Assembly (NCBI GenBank): GCA_905221605.1
Contig: CAJNDS010002213.1
Span: 186,001-250,000, forward strand
Length of the DNA stretch: 64,000 nucleotides
Reading direction: 5' to 3'
DNA from: Symbiodinium natans
Taxonomy: Eukaryota > Sar > Dinophyceae > Suessiales > Symbiodiniaceae
This document shows, one piece after another, positions 21,079 through 33,425 of the stretch. Made by a program: the position numbers and the translations under genes. Positions within the stretch are counted from its first letter, which is position 1; each line of letters opens with the position of its first letter. The notes beneath the pieces were generated by a model that was given only the letters and a program-made list of their open reading frames with translations, was not told where the DNA came from and did not search any database.

Positions 21079-24000
21079 TTAGGGTTTAGGGTTTGGGGGT
21101 TAGGGTTTAGGGTGGTAATATTTTTCGTTTGAATAGCTATAGTTCTGATGACTTCTAGCAATGCAGCATCACCACATTTAATATCAGAGCATATGGAGCG
21201 TAGGTTTGTATCCCCTGCAACCTGTATAACGCAAGCAGATGCTGACCCTATACCGTATCCTAGACCCCATCGTTTTGTTACAATTTCTAGAAGAAACGAC
21301 CTTCGTGACACAACCCCAGCCACAAGCACCAGCGACATCCGTAACCCTACGACCTCACAACCTCACATCCTATATGCCCACCCCTACCCTTTAACCCAAA
21401 CTCTCAAGCCAACCAATAATTTCAACCATCCAAAACACAAAACCACCTCCCAAAATACGCACACAGATTCACGACACAATTCTCAATCCGAACTGCCTCC
21501 TCAACATGCATACAAGGATTCCAAAAATATCCCCCCCCCCCCAAAAAAAAAAAAACAAAAGCACCCCGTAAATGCTTCAGCGAACCCATTTCTCTGCAAG
21601 GCCCTGGGGTTAGGGACCCGAAAAGGAAACCGGGATCTTAACCCCGAAACCCACAACACGGCCAGGAATACTGCATAACCAGGAAGAGCACCTGTCAAGT
21701 TCATGGATGGGCGACTTGCGTTTAGGGCGTAGGGTGTCCGGTTTAGGGCCTGTTGCGTGGGTCTAGAGGTGCCATCAAGAGGCTTAGAGTTGTGGCTTCA
21801 GCATGCTTCGAAAAATAGTTTGGATTTAGGGGTTAAGGGTTTAGGGTCCAAAACCCTAAGCCCTAAAGCCTAAACCCTAAACCCTAAGGGCCAGCCCCGA
21901 AACCCTCTTTGGGAGTTGTGGTCCTGGGTGCAGGAGATTGGATAGTCCTTCTGAGCTTATCTCACAAGGGATGCCTGATAATAGCCGCAACTGCTAAGGA
22001 AAGTATAGTCCAGAGTTTAGGACACCAACTCCCTTCAAACACGAATAACCAGTCTGCCCGTGAATGGGGCATTTTCAACGTGTCGGTGGTGGGTCTCAGA
22101 GCTACGGTGGAGATTCAGGATTTGAGGTTTGACATTCCATTTGAATTTGTGCACTTGCCGCAAGTCGGATGAACAATGGGCGGGGAAATCGTGCAAACTA
22201 GTTGTTAACACGAAAGAGGAGGCTGACACGAGCCCTCCTAAACCACATAAAGCCCTAAACCCTAAACCCTAAAGCCCGCCTGCGCGCAAACGATGTCAGC
22301 CCTGCCCACCACGTAGCAGATGCTCTCGGTGTGCACAGGGTGAGTGGCGAACCTGCGCGGGTCGTTTCAGGCTTCGAGATGTAAGATGGTGTTTGGGCAT
22401 GAAAGCTTAGGCTTTCGGTGCTCCATTCGCGAACCCGAGCCTGCTAATGCATGTCTTATACCCTAAACCCTATGATAAAGCCCATAAACCATAAACCCTA
22501 TAAACCCATAAACCCTATCCTGTAAACCCTATAAACCCTAACAAACCCTGTTAACCCTGTAAATCCTATAAACCCTACAAACCCCATAAACCCTATAGAC
22601 CATAGCCCTAAACCCTGATGCCTGGTAGTTGCCCCATCAACCCGAATCTGATCTGGGGCCCAAGAGCCTGGCGAACCCTAAAACCAGTTCAGGGTTTAGG
22701 GTTGACGCTCGAAGTCTTGCAGCTGTTCTTGCAGATCATTAAGGCTAAGAGCTGCAGCTATAACCAAGATGGCCGTAGGGATGTAGGTTTAGGGCTTGCA
22801 AGCCTACACGCTATAACCCTAAAACCCTCAAGCACCCCAAAAGCCCCAAAAGAAACTCTAAGAACCCTGCAAAACGAACAACAAACTGAAGCCCCATAGT
22901 CCTAAGCAACCCGCAGCACGGGCGAAGCGGTGGGGGCTAGCGCACAAGGCCGCCAAGAGCCTGGGAGATGGTCTCGGAAGCAGGAAAGAGGTGCTTCGGG
23001 CGTTTCGGCTCGAGGCTCGTGGGATTAGAGGGTTTAGGGGGTTTAGAGGGTTTGCATGGGGTTTAGAGGGTTTGCATGGGGTTTAGAGGGTCTATGGGGC
23101 TTGGAGAGTTTAATTAGAGTGTTTTGAGGGTTTAGGGTTAGACACGTCCTAGCTTCTGAGCCATTTTAGGTGTTTTTGTTGGGGGAGAGGGGGTGGCGGG
23201 GGGATGAGGGGTGGGGGTGGGGTGGGGAGTTTGTGGCCAAGGGGGGTTTCTCACTCTCCACTTTTTTTGCGAGCCAGGGAAGCTATGGGGGCTAGGGGCT
23301 TGTGCTTCTAGATCTCTGGATCAAGTGCTGCCAAGGGAAACCCCTGAAGTCAACGCAAGTTCAGGGATTAGGCTTTAGGGTGGAGGGTTTAGCAGGCTCC
23401 TCAATCTACTTTAAGGAATCTTCCTCCATCAAGCGGCTTTGGGAAGTTCAGGTCATCTAGATCCCCCCTGGGCTTAGGTAGGGTCTTGGGTCGTTTAGGG
23501 TAACTGAGAGGTAAAGGTTTCTCCAAGCAGATTGTGTACTAAGCTCACCACGCAGCAAAGGCCCAAGGGAGCTGACAGGCCTGTCGTGTATAGCTTTGAG
23601 GGTCTTGGGGGGTGGAGCGTGGAGAAGGGCCTCCCGCAAACTCATGCCCAAGACCCGAACCCTAACCCCAAAACACCTAAACCCACAGCCCCAAGGCCAC
23701 AAAACAAAGCTCGGCAAGTCCCTAATCCAGACAACAAGCCTTTAAGCACTCTAAACCCCACACGCAAACCCCGCAAGCCCTCAAATCCCCTCGGCCCTAA
23801 ACCGCAAACCCAAACCTTTCTAAACCCTAAACCTTATAATTATAAACCCTAAACCCTAAACCCTAAACCCTAAACCCTAAACCCTAAACCCTAAACCCTA
23901 AACCCTGAACCGCCCTCAAGCTGTTGCCACAAAACCCTTGAGATGATCTGGACGTAGGGGTCTTTGGGGTTCTTGGCGTGCGGTACGGGTTGAGGGAGGG

Positions 24001-24270
24001 ATTCTTGGGGTTTAGGGGCTTGGGGTTCTGGGCTGTACCCTAAACCCTAAACCCTAAACCCTCAACCCTGTAGGAGTTTAAGGGCTGAGGGGGCTTAGGG
24101 ATTTTGAGGATTTTGGGGGTGTAGACGCTTCGGCCAGGGACTTTAGGAGCTTCTCTGGCGTGAGGATGCCAGGTCCTAGTCCCTACATTGGCTTTGTGCT
24201 GTTGCTAGGTGCGGGGTTCATTGGTTTAGGGTTTAGGGTTTAGGGTTTTAGGGTTTAGGGGCTGAGCACT

Positions 24271-24384
24271 ACTAGACCCAAGAGCAACCTAGGAATAAAA
24301 AGGGTGCCTTTTTTGGTTCTAAGGAGCTTTTTCAGGGAACCAGAACCCTCCCAAAGGGAATAAGGGCGTACTCGGGGTCCTTGA
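24271..24384. mobile_element. family C element
   Basis: CTAGACCCAAGAGCAACCTA ... GGCGTACTCGGGGTCCTTGA; conserved GGAATAAAAAGGGTGCC core. Confidence 0.6.
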
Positions 24385-25543
24385 CTAAAGGGGGCTATCT
24401 TCTGCAGTTGGCGTGCTTCGTCTCTACAAGCAGTCGGTCTGAAATCGCTGCAAAATCCGGAGCTCCACATCGGGCATCGGACTTTGCCATCGTGGGTTTA
24501 TGGTTATTAGAGTTTAGGGTTTAGGGTTTGGGGTTGGCCGATGTGTGTGGAGTGTGTAAGGCGTACTCAGCTCCATCAGCGATTGTTTAGGTCGACGGCG
24601 CTAAACTCTTCCCCCCTCCCTCAACCCCAAACCCACAACCCTCAACAATTGCAACCTGCCGCCTCCTCCCAACCCTATCGCCCTAAACCTGAAACTGTTT
24701 AATACAGGAGCCTAACAAATTAAGCTTCATAATACCCTTATAACCGTAGTACAAACTACCCAAAGTAAAAAATTCAGTTCAGGAGCCCTAAACCCTAAAC
24801 CCTGAACCCTAAACCCCAAACCCCTAAACCCCTAAACCCCCAAACCCCTAAACCCCTAAGCCCCTAAACCCCTGAACCCCTAAACCCCTAAACCCCTGAA
24901 CCCCTGAACCCCTAAACCCTAAGTTAGATGCTCCCGCGCCTGGCGCCCAAAAATCGCCAGCTGCCAGGAACAGAGGCCATGCAGCAGAGCCTTTAGAGTT
25001 CAGGAGGGGTTAGGGTTTAGGGTTTAGGAATTTTTTGAGTCTAGAGTTCAAGGTTGAGGGCTGAGGATAAAATAGGGCCCTGGTATCAACCTTGAGCCCA
25101 GAACCCCGGACCCTACTTGAAGGTTCAGGGGCAGGTATAAGTTAAAAGGTCCTCAAATGGAGATCTCACCAACAATAACAAGAGCTCCTCAGCAGCGACC
25201 CTATTGCGAAGCGCAGCTAGAGTCCTTGAGCTTCCCATGAGCTTCCAGGTATACCTTTGAACCCTAAACCGCACACGTCTACTACAGGGGGTGGGAATAC
25301 TTAACTAAACCTATTCCCTTATGGTCCCTAAATACTTTTTCTATAACAACCCCGGAAACCCTATCCTCACTACTAAGGGCCCTAAATTCAGCGCCGAGCA
25401 GCATTGGTTAGGTGGAAGCCGCAGTTGCCGAAACCGTGGGCCAAGTAGTTCCACCTCAGCGGCGGTGGGCCGTGGCGTCGCTTTTTTTTTCGAAAACTCG
25501 ACCCGGGAGTAACCTAGGGTTTAGGGTTTAGGGTTTAGGGTGA

Positions 25544-25640
25544 TGCAGGAGTAACCTAGGAATAGAAAGGGTGCCCTGTTTTGTTTAAGGGGATTCTGAG
25601 GGAACCCCAACCCTGAAAAAGGAAATAACGGCTTCGGCTT
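25544..25640. mobile_element. family C element, right end lost
   Basis: CAGGAGTAACCTAGGAATAG AAAGGGTGCCC core is present; the element fades after AATAACGGCTT. Confidence 0.5.
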
Positions 25641-25805
25641 TAGGAAGCTTCGAAATTGGAGGGCCCAGAAGTTCCAAAAAACCTGTCATTCAGGAACATC
25701 CCTCAGACCGTATTCCAGGCCCAAGGTCGCTGACTAAGCCCCCAAAGGTCCATATCAGTCTTGCCCTTTAGACGTCAACTACTTTAAAAAACATAGGCCC
25801 AAGTT

Positions 25806-25905
25806 GGGATGTTCCAACCTTCTCATGACAGTCCTTAATGGGGATTGCAATAGAAGGTACTAAAAATCCCTATTCAGGAGCTGCTAGTATAAGGGGGAAC
25901 ATCCC
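25806..25905. mobile_element. family A element
   Basis: GGGATGTTCC ... GCTAGTATAAGGGGGAACAT CCC; both arms present, about 100 bp, with internal AGTCCTTAATGGGGATT. Confidence 0.65.
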
Positions 25906-26298
25906 ACGGCCCAAGCCGTAAACCTGAACTCCTGCCAGCCTTCGACCCTGAGAGCCAGGCCGGAAAGTCAGCACAGTCAGTGGTCGAAAGGACCTGAGTC
26001 ACGGGGAAGGGTTTAGGGTTTAAGGTTTAGGGTTTAGGGGAAGTAAAAGAGTTTAGGCTTTAAGGGTCCTGGGTCCCAGCGCCGGGGAAGGAAAGTGCGT
26101 AAAAGGGAACCTAACCCCAAAGAAAGTGGCAGTAGCATCGGTGGAAGTACGGAACCAAATAAAGGGGGTGTTAACAATTAGAATCGGGGATTGGGGCTTA
26201 TAATCGTATACATAGTTATAAAGGGACCATACAGGGATACCATCAGACTTTATGCCGATCCCTAGATTACGTGAGCTCAGGGCTTCGAAACACGAGTC

Positions 26299-26392
26299 AA
26301 CCCTAAACCCTAAACCCTAAACCCTAAACCCTAAACCCTAAACCCTAAACCCTAAACCCTAAACCCTAAACCCTAAACCCTAAACCCTAAAC
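26299..26392 (-). repeat. CCCTAAA tract
   Basis: About 13 perfect units. No exon-like island recognised on its right; AT-rich sequence follows. Confidence 0.97.
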
Positions 26393-26689
26393 TCTGGGAC
26401 GAAAGGGACCCAGAAAACCCTTGCAACTTGACTTCGCTTGGAGCCATGAAACAATGTGCTTAATATTCGCTTGGGTTTTCGATGACCAAAGTAAAGCATA
26501 CTTCCTGAGGGAACTATAGGTACGGAACTGCGTCAGAGAAGGGCTACTTAGGCATTTTGGAGGTATACCGCAGGGGCGACATAGGGGGCCAGCGCGTGTA
26601 CTGAGAAAGCCTGCGATGTATCCAGCTACAAGTTAAAGCAGGGTAGAAGGAATCAAAGTAACCTCCAGGCGTCCTACTATTCCCTAGCG

Positions 26690-26935
26690 GCATAGAATAT
26701 GGAATATATCGGATATATAGAAAATGTAGAATATATAAAATACATAGAATATGCAGAATATATATATATATATATATAGAGTATATAGTATATGTAAATA
26801 CCATATTCATATAGAATAGTTATACATATATCCACATATAAATGTGTGTGTAAAATAAATATTATATATTCATGTATAAACATGGTGTATTATAAATTGA
26901 TATATAGGGCAAGAATATGTACAGTATCAAGAATG
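26690..26935. repeat. AT-rich low-complexity region
   Basis: Repeated TATA, AGAATATA and ATATAGAATAT motifs, the most AT-rich 250 bp of the window. Tyrosine/isoleucine ORFs across it are artefacts. Similar but shorter AT/AC/CTAC runs lie at 34,190-34,335. Confidence 0.95.
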
Positions 26936-27108
26936 AATCAGAGAGTTTGCTTAGGATGTAGGGTTGAGGGCTGACGGTTTAGGGTTTAAGGGTCTACGGT
27001 CTACACTTCCCCGCGCAATCCGAGCACCCAACTTGTGGGTCCATGTGTTGGGGTCAAACATCTCCAAACCCCAGTAGTCCGTCCTCCAGAGCCTCTGCAG
27101 AATGCGCA

Positions 27109-27234
27109 GGTTTAGGGTTTAGGGTTTAGGGTTTAGGGTTTGGGGTTTGGGGTTTGGGGTTTGGGGTTTGGGGTTTGGGGTTTGGGGTTTGGGGTTTGGG
27201 GTTTGGGGTTTGGGGTTTGGGGTTTGGGGTTTAG
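27109..27234 (+). repeat. TTTAGGG passing into a homogenised TTTGGGG array
   Basis: Four TTTAGGG units, then about 14 pure TTTGGGG units ending again in TTTAGG. The long glycine/phenylalanine ORF across it is an artefact. Confidence 0.96.
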
Positions 27235-28869
27235 GTTCCAGTCCTTTGGCTTGTGGGCTTGGAGCTCGAGTTCGTTAACCACCTCAGAGGCACCACAAGC
27301 CCTAAACCGTTCACCCGCTCAACCTAAAACCTGAACCCAACTAAACCCTCCTAAAGTCCCCACACATCTCCACACCCTGCATCCCAAGAACTTAACCCCC
27401 CAGGTCCCAGTTTATAGGACTCTAGAGCCATCCTCTCCCTTCTTCGTGCCAACAACCGCAGGTTAGGATTTAGGCTTTTATTGTGCATCAGTGCACGCAC
27501 ACGTGGAGTGTGCCTTTTCTTGAGATCTAGGGCGCGCTCCCTGTCGCGCGCTCGCATAGCTTAGTAGCCCAACTCCCCCCACCCCAACTTTTGCGTTTGG
27601 GCTTTAGGGTTCTACCCCCCAAAATCCCCCTTGCCAAGCGGGGCTTTCTTGCTCTTGTTCAGCCACCTTCGATTTTACTGGGAGGCCCTCTGGTACCTGA
27701 GGCCGGTTGCTCTGATTCAATACCTTCTCAATACTCCCCCCAATATGAAGCCCTCCCTTTCCTCCAATATCAAATCCTCCCAATAGGGGGGTATTTGCTA
27801 TTAGGAGGTAGGGGGCGGTCGGGGGGGGTTTAAGATTGGGGGCGCAAACCGCTCCCCCCCGCCCTGCCCCCCCCCCACCCCAAACCCCCCTCTCGGACTT
27901 GGCATGCTAAGTGTGCGGCTACTCTACACCGGAGAACGCGTCGCAAAGGGGCGGGGCTTGTCCCTCCCAGGCCCGCAGGTTCGCCACATGCCAGTGCAGA
28001 GGCATGTACCGATGCATATGGGCAGCAGAACGCTCGCCAGCTTAGGGGCTTCGTATAAGGGTTGAGGGTTTAGGGTTTAGGCACTCGGCTAGGCAAGGTA
28101 ATGAGGTCAACCCTTGCAAACCTGACGTCCAAAGTTTCATGGTTCAGCGCTTTCGGACCTTACACCCTACACCCCAAACAGCTGCGGAAGTAGAACCCTA
28201 AAACCCAAACCCTAAACCGGAAATCCTGAACGTGCAGAAACGCCTTCGCAGGTCTAGGGTGGTGTCGACCACGACCGCGTTCCTGCGCGAAGAGGGCTTG
28301 AGAATGCAAGAAGGTGGGACTTAGAGGGTTTATAGGGTTGGGGTTTAGCGTTTGAGGTTGGTGAACTAGATTGCGAACATTGGGGTCGGGTTCAAGGTTT
28401 ACAGAGTGTAGGGAATCCCCGCAAGAATCTGAGCGACTGGGGTGTATGCACTGAGGCCTTGATCTGTATCGTGCATCGGGTTTGGTGTTGAGGCTTACCC
28501 TACACTCCAAAATGACATTCATTTCCGAGAGTCCCTCTACTAAAACTCGGTTAATCAAGCGCTAAAGCATACAGCATCTGGGGTGGAGTCTAAGATGGGA
28601 ACGACCCTAAACCCTCAACCCTACTAATAAATCTTAAAACCCCTATAAATACCCCCGGGTCTTCCCCCAAAACAGACAACCCTAAGCTGAAAAAACACCC
28701 TGAAGGCCCCAGAGCCCTAAACACCAAACCCTGAACAACAAAACCCCAAAGGGTTTAGGGTTTAGGGTCCCTAAACCCTAAACCCTAAACCCTAAACCCT
28801 AAACCCTAAACCCCGAACCCCGAAGTAAGGGGGAAGAAGGGGCTATGGGCTTCCACGCACCTGCGAATC

Positions 28870-28938
28870 ATGGCGTCATCCATGAAGAAGCCCCCGGTCT
28901 CCATATTGAAGTCCAGGACCTCGGGGGTTTCGTGGCGG
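28870..28938 (+). CDS. candidate first exon of spliced gene B
   Basis: ATG at 28870 opens 23 codons (SSMKKPPVSILKSRTSG is visible) ending CGG at 28938. The next bases are GTTTGGAGGGTTTAGGG, a GT donor at the start of a TTTAGGG-type tract. The island has CCCTAAA repeats on its left (28,770-28,823) and TTTAGGG variants on its right. The opposite strand is also open for about 19 codons, so strand is likely but not certain. Product unknown; the N-terminus is basic. Confidence 0.4.
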
Positions 28939-29021
28939 GTTTGGAGGGTTTAGGGTCTAGGGGGGTTGAGGGCTTGAGGGGTTCGGGGGTTTAGGGTTGT
29001 TCGGGTTCTCAGGGCTATGGT

Positions 29022-29022
29022 T

Positions 29023-29090
<68 letters not shown>

Positions 29091-29247
29091 TGTGTGTCTG
29101 TGTGTCTGTGTGTCTGTGTGTCTGTGTGTCTGTGTGTCTGTGTGTCTGTGTGTCTGTGTGTCTGTGTGTCTGTGTGTCTGTGTGTCTGTGTGTGTGTGTC
29201 TGTGTGTCTGTGTGTCTGTGTGTCTGTGTGTGTGTGTTGTGTGTGTG

Positions 29248-29278
<31 letters not shown>

Positions 29279-29391
29279 GTGTGTCTGTGTGTCTGTCTGT
29301 CTGGTCTGTCTGTCTGTCTGGTCTGTCTGTGTTGTGTGGGTGTGTGTGTGTGTGTGTGTGTGTCTGTGTGTGTGTGTGTGTGTGTGTTTTC
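29022..29391 (+). repeat. (TG)n and TGTGTGTC microsatellite
   Basis: Pure TG (about 60 bases), then an eight-base TGTGTGTC array, then interrupted TG. Followed at 29,402-29,438 by about 20 T and 18 G. All ORFs here are artefacts. It lies inside the proposed intron between gene B exons 1 and 2. Confidence 0.98.
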
Positions 29392-29731
29392 TTAATTATT
29401 TACTTTTTTTTTTTTTTTTTTTGGGGGGGGGGGGGGGGTTCGGGGTTTTGGGCCTGAGCTTTGGGGGTTTTGGGTTGCTGCCGGGAGGGGCCGCCACCCA
29501 CTCCTCGCCCTTTTAAGGGGCCAACCCGAAAGCGCTTGGCAGCCCGAACCTCAGGGCTGAAATTCAACTCACACACCCCACGCCCCTACGCCCTATAGAG
29601 CCCATAAAATCTATAAAACCTATAAACCATATAAACCCTAAACCCTATAAACCCTGTAAGCAACCCTATAAACCCTGTAAACCCTATAAAACCCTTTAAA
29701 CCCTAAACGCCAAACCCCAAACCCGCACAAG

Positions 29732-29827
29732 ACGGAGAAGTTGAGGAGGCAGCGGGCCTATAGGCTGCCATCGAGGCGCCTGAGCTCCAAGCTTCCGATG
29801 TGTCAGGATCAGAGTTCGGATTCTAGG
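29732..29827 (+). CDS. candidate exon 2 of gene B
   Basis: It follows ...cccgcacaag and ends AGG before GTTTTAGG. The 96 bases give 32 codons (TEKLRRQRAYRLPSRRLSSK begins it). Only this one of the three + frames is open, and it is the frame required by the phase-0 end of the preceding exon. That is the best single piece of support for the chain. The peptide is strongly Arg/Ser-rich. Confidence 0.42.
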
Positions 29828-30519
29828 GTTTTAGGTTGAGGGTTTGAAGGTTTGGCGAGGGAATCGGACCCAGACTACAAGGCTTTGGGCCGGGTATATG
29901 GTTTAGAGTGTCTTTTGGATCGTATTTGAGGTGCACTGCAGAGAAGGGAATCCGCTCATTACGTTCTGTTGGGGGCACGCTCTACACTAAGGTCTCCAAA
30001 ACCTAAAGCAAACCCCAGACCTGACAGTTCTCTACGTCATGTTCATGGATTCTCAAGACACTGGGCTATTGGGTGCCCAGGGCTTTTGGGTGCCCGGGAC
30101 TTAGGGTTTAGATGCTGATGAAGCCCAAGCCCACAAGCTTAGACGCCTTCAACCCATGTGGAACCATGAGCCGTAACTTTAAGCCAGCACTCCCAAGAGG
30201 AGCCTGAACTTATTACCTTGGAGGACCAGGCTCCGTATTGCCACCGGTACGTACCCCAAAAGATCTCTGATTTTTATAAACTTTAAAGGAGGGCATGCCG
30301 GTAGACCCAAAGCCCAGATCCACCCCTTGTGCACCCAAACATCCGCTTTATTCAGAGTACCTCTGGAAAAAAGGTTTAGAGGTTTAGGGTTCGGGCTATT
30401 TGGGGGGGAACCCGAATTTGGAACCTCCATATTGAGGTGTGAACCAACCATCACCAGCGGCAGCAATGCCGCGGCCGAGAAGACTCCTGTGCAACCAGGC
30501 GCTGCCAATAGGGGTCTAA

Positions 30520-30786
30520 GAGAGAAGAGGAGAGAAGAGAGAAGAGAGAAGAAGAGAGAAGAGAGAAGAAGAGAGAAGAGAGAAGAAGAGAGAAGAGAGA
30601 AGAAGAGAGAAGAGAGAAGAAGAGAGAAGAGAGAAGAAGAGAAGAAGAGAGAAGAAGAGAAGAAGAGAGAAGAAGAGAGAAGAGAGAAGAGAGAAGAGAG
30701 AAGAGAGAAGAGAGAAGAGAGAAGAGAGAAGAGAGAAGAGAGAAGAGAGAAGAGAGAAGAGAGAAGAGAGAAGAGAGAAGAGAGAG
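30520..30786 (+). repeat. purine-only GAGAGAA/GAAGA array
   Basis: About 265 bases with no pyrimidine on the + strand, a seven-base GAGAGAA unit mixed with GAAGA insertions. Mirror-symmetric purine tracts can form triplex DNA. It lies in the proposed intron between gene B exons 2 and 3. Confidence 0.98.
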
Positions 30787-31122
30787 ATATCCCAAAACCA
30801 AAGAGCGCACATCCACTTCGTTGCTTTTCTTCCGCAGACAGCATCAGTTGCTCCTATTACCTTACTTCTTCAACAACCAAGGAATTAGCAGGTTAAGCTG
30901 TATTATTCCTACTAGATACGGAAACCCAAAAAGGTTGCAGTTACTCTAAACCCTAAACCATAAACCCTAAACCCTCAACCCTAATTAAACCCTAAACCCT
31001 AAACCCTAAACCCTAAACCCGAAACCCTAAACCCTAAACCCTAAACCCTAAACTTAACCCTAAACCGGGTTTCAACTCCGGGCCACATCCCGTCCTGCTT
31101 CTGTCCGCTCGCCGTTGCTCAG

Positions 31123-31193
31123 GGCTCCCTCTCGCTTCGGGGACTCGGGAACGTACTCGCTGTAGTCCCCGTCCCCCTGGCTTGGAGTGGTGG
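31123..31193 (+). CDS. candidate exon 3 of gene B
   Basis: Preceded by a pyrimidine-rich acceptor (ttctgtccgctcgccgttgctcag) and followed at once by GTTTAGGG. Phase 0 in, phase 2 out. The peptide contains LGNVLAVVPVPLAW, a possible membrane segment. The minus strand of the same island is also open (GDGDYSEYVPESPKREG), so the strand rests on the splice signals and on phase with neighbours. Confidence 0.38.
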
Positions 31194-31778
31194 GTTTAGG
31201 GTTTAGGGTTTAGGTTTAGGGTTTAGGGTTCAGGGTTTAGGGTTTAGGGTTTAGGGGTTCAAAACTCGAAACATCTCCAGCCTACTGCAAACCTGAACGA
31301 AGGAGAACAAGTTCAGGCTTCTCGTCCCAGTCTAAAGAAAGCAAGCATCAAGATCCCCCTCCAAGTTCTTGCGCCGAACCAGGCTCTGACTTCCCTGATT
31401 GTCCCTTTTAGGGTTTAGGGTTTAGGGTTTAGGATTTAGGGTTTAGGGTAATTAGGATTGAATGTGTCCTGTTGGACGCGACGGGCCTTCAGACACGCAG
31501 CAAGGCGACTTCTCCACACGCACCACCTTAAACCCTACATGAGTTGAAGGTGCGTCGAAATGCGAGGGCATAAACCCTCAACCCCAAACTCTAAAACCTA
31601 AACACTACAACATCAGAACTGAAATTCAACTCACACATCAAATGCCCCTAAGCCCAACCCTAAACCCTAAACCCTCAACCCTCAACCCTAAACCCGAAAC
31701 CCTAAACCCTAAACACTAAACCCTAAACCCTAAACCCTAAACCCTCTACTCGCCTACGTAGCACGCCCCCTGGGCCAG

Positions 31779-31839
31779 GGCACCTCGCTGGCTTCGCCGG
31801 GAACCGCCCCCGTCTGCAGCAGTGACCAAGCCTGGGTCG
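31779..31839 (+). CDS. candidate exon 4 of gene B
   Basis: The acceptor is ...cctgggccag. The phase-1 frame reads APRWLRREPPPSAAVTKPGS, and the exon ends TCG before GTTCAGGGG, a TTCAGGG-variant donor. Phase agrees with the preceding exon (2 out, 1 in). A second possible donor lies at GAG/GTTTAGGG about 20 bases further on. Confidence 0.35.
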
Positions 31840-32618
31840 GTTCAGGGGATTGTGAGGTTTAGGGTTTAGGGTTTAGGGTTTAGGGTTTGTGAGGTTTAGG
31901 GTGTGTGAGGTTGGGGGTTTATTGAGGGTTTGTGAGGTTAGGGGTTTAGGGGTTTGGGGTTTGGGGTTTTAGTTGTTTGGGATTTAGGCTTTTTCGGTTT
32001 TGCGGTTTGGGGCTTTGGGGGTTTTGGTGTTGGACTTGGAGCCTGGGGTTTGGTATTTTGGGCTTGGGGTTTGGGGTTCAGGGTTTGGGGTGTCGAGTTT
32101 CGGGCGTGGGCTTTAGGGTTTTGGGCTTTGGGGTTTGGTGCTTTGGGGCTTGGGGGGTGTTGGGGTTCGAGTTTTTGGGCTTGGGCTGCAGGGTTTGGGG
32201 TTTCGAGCTGCGGGTGTGGGGCTTGCAGCTTGGTGTCTTGGGTCTCTTCTTGAACTCTTTATAGGTTTAGGGCTTTTTGGGTTCAGGGTTGAGGGCTCCC
32301 CAGAACAAAAGGCTGAAGGTCCATCGTGGTTTTTTAATCTGTATGGACAAATCCGGAAACCAAACAGTACACCCTCTCTGTAGTTTTGTTCATATTTTCA
32401 TATGTACTTACCTAGGTAGGAGGAAAGAGCGCCTCCACAGCAACCCAGGCTGCGAACAGACCCAGATGCTTGATCCCTGGGAGTTTCCCAAAGCTCTGGA
32501 GCTGTAGGGTTTAGGGTTTAGGGTTCAGGGTTTCGGGTATAGGGTTTAGGGTATAGGGTTTAGGGTTAGTTTTAGTAAGTTACCGTCCTCGGCACCCCGG
32601 CGATGCGGGTCTCGGCAG

Positions 32619-32692
32619 GCGTGCAGTCGGCAAAGGGCCGCGACACTCCGCAGCTGTAGCCCTGATGGAGACAGTGCCACGCACCCGACCAG
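32619..32692 (+). CDS. candidate exon 5 of gene B
   Basis: The acceptor is ...gggtctcggcag/G and the exon ends CAG before GTTTGGGG. Two + frames are open; phase 0 reads ACSRQRAATLRSCSPDGDSA and phase 1 reads RAVGKGPRHSAAVALMETVP. The minus strand is also open (GYSCGVSRPFADCTPAETRI) with a GTAAC donor at 32,582, so the direction is not settled. Confidence 0.35.
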
Positions 32693-32981
32693 GTTTGGGG
32701 TTTAGGGTTTAGGGTTTAAGGTTTAGAGTTTAGGGTTGAGGGTTGAGGGTTTAGGGGAATCCCTTCGGGAGAACGGACAAAATCCCCATGACCTGAGAGC
32801 TCTGTAAGCTTATAGCTATAAACCTCAAACAGTGCCCAAGCCACATCCTCCAGCCCCCCCCCCCCCCGGCCCCTCAACCAAACAGGCCCTACAGGGCTGT
32901 TAGGGTTTAGGGTTTAGGGTTTAGGGTTTTCTTAGGATACCAGAGTTTGGGGTTTAGGGTTTAGAGTTTAGGGTTTCACAG

Positions 32982-33057
32982 GAAACCCCCATGTCTGGGA
33001 CTCTGGCCACGATGGCTCGCGCCACTGTTGGCGGCACCTGTGCCGCTCATCAGCAGG
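32982..33057 (+). CDS. candidate exon 6 of gene B
   Basis: It follows gggtttcacag and ends AGG before GTTTTACC. All three + frames are open. Phase 1 (GLWPRWLAPLLAAPVPLISR at its end) fits both neighbours. Evidence comes from splice-site placement and chain phase only. Confidence 0.3.
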
Positions 33058-33425
33058 GTTTTACCTACCTAAACAAGGCTGTTAGTGTTACCATGCAGAT
33101 AGCCATACTGGGACATGCCCATGAACCTCCAAGTAGGTTTGCAACTCTGAGACCTGACATAGAACATCACTTAACGCCGCCCAAGAAACTTACATTAGTA
33201 GGTTGCCTTCCGGATTATGTTTTCCTGTTCGTTTCTTCGGGATATATGTCTACATGTATATATAGATATATGTGTTGATATTCATGATACTATTCATATT
33301 TGTAAATGTGTACGTATTTGTGTTCTCTTGAAAGGTAGGTTGTTTGGGCTACAAGTAGGCTGAGCGTTAAGCGCATCAGTTGTGCTCCCCATTTCTCCAA
33401 GGTTTTAAGCCATTTAAGGATTCAG

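Larger units (their letters stand above)
19742..28869. other. telomere-like mosaic and AT-rich spacer, no confirmed gene
   Basis: Holds TTTAGGG/CCCTAAA tracts, the GGGGCTGTA array, an AC-rich stretch (21,300-21,560, open on + as a long low-complexity ORF ending in C and A runs), CCCTATAAA repeats (22,450-22,600), G-rich tracts (23,180-23,230), family A and C elements, and the AT-rich region. I see no exon chain here. Confidence 0.6.

Noticed and set aside
21148..21678. 176-codon + ORF
   Set aside because: Low-complexity Thr/Pro/His/Asn sequence ending in poly-C and poly-A; a decayed A/C-rich stretch with no domain or splice context.
27140..27334. Gly/Phe/Trp ORF
   Set aside because: Translation of TTTGGGG units.
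28997..29516. ORFs of 132-162 codons rich in Cys and Val
   Set aside because: Translation of the TG/TGTGTGTC microsatellite; open in all + frames.
30451..30896. ORFs rich in Ser/Leu/Phe (minus) and Arg/Glu/Lys (+)
   Set aside because: Translation of the purine-only array on both strands.
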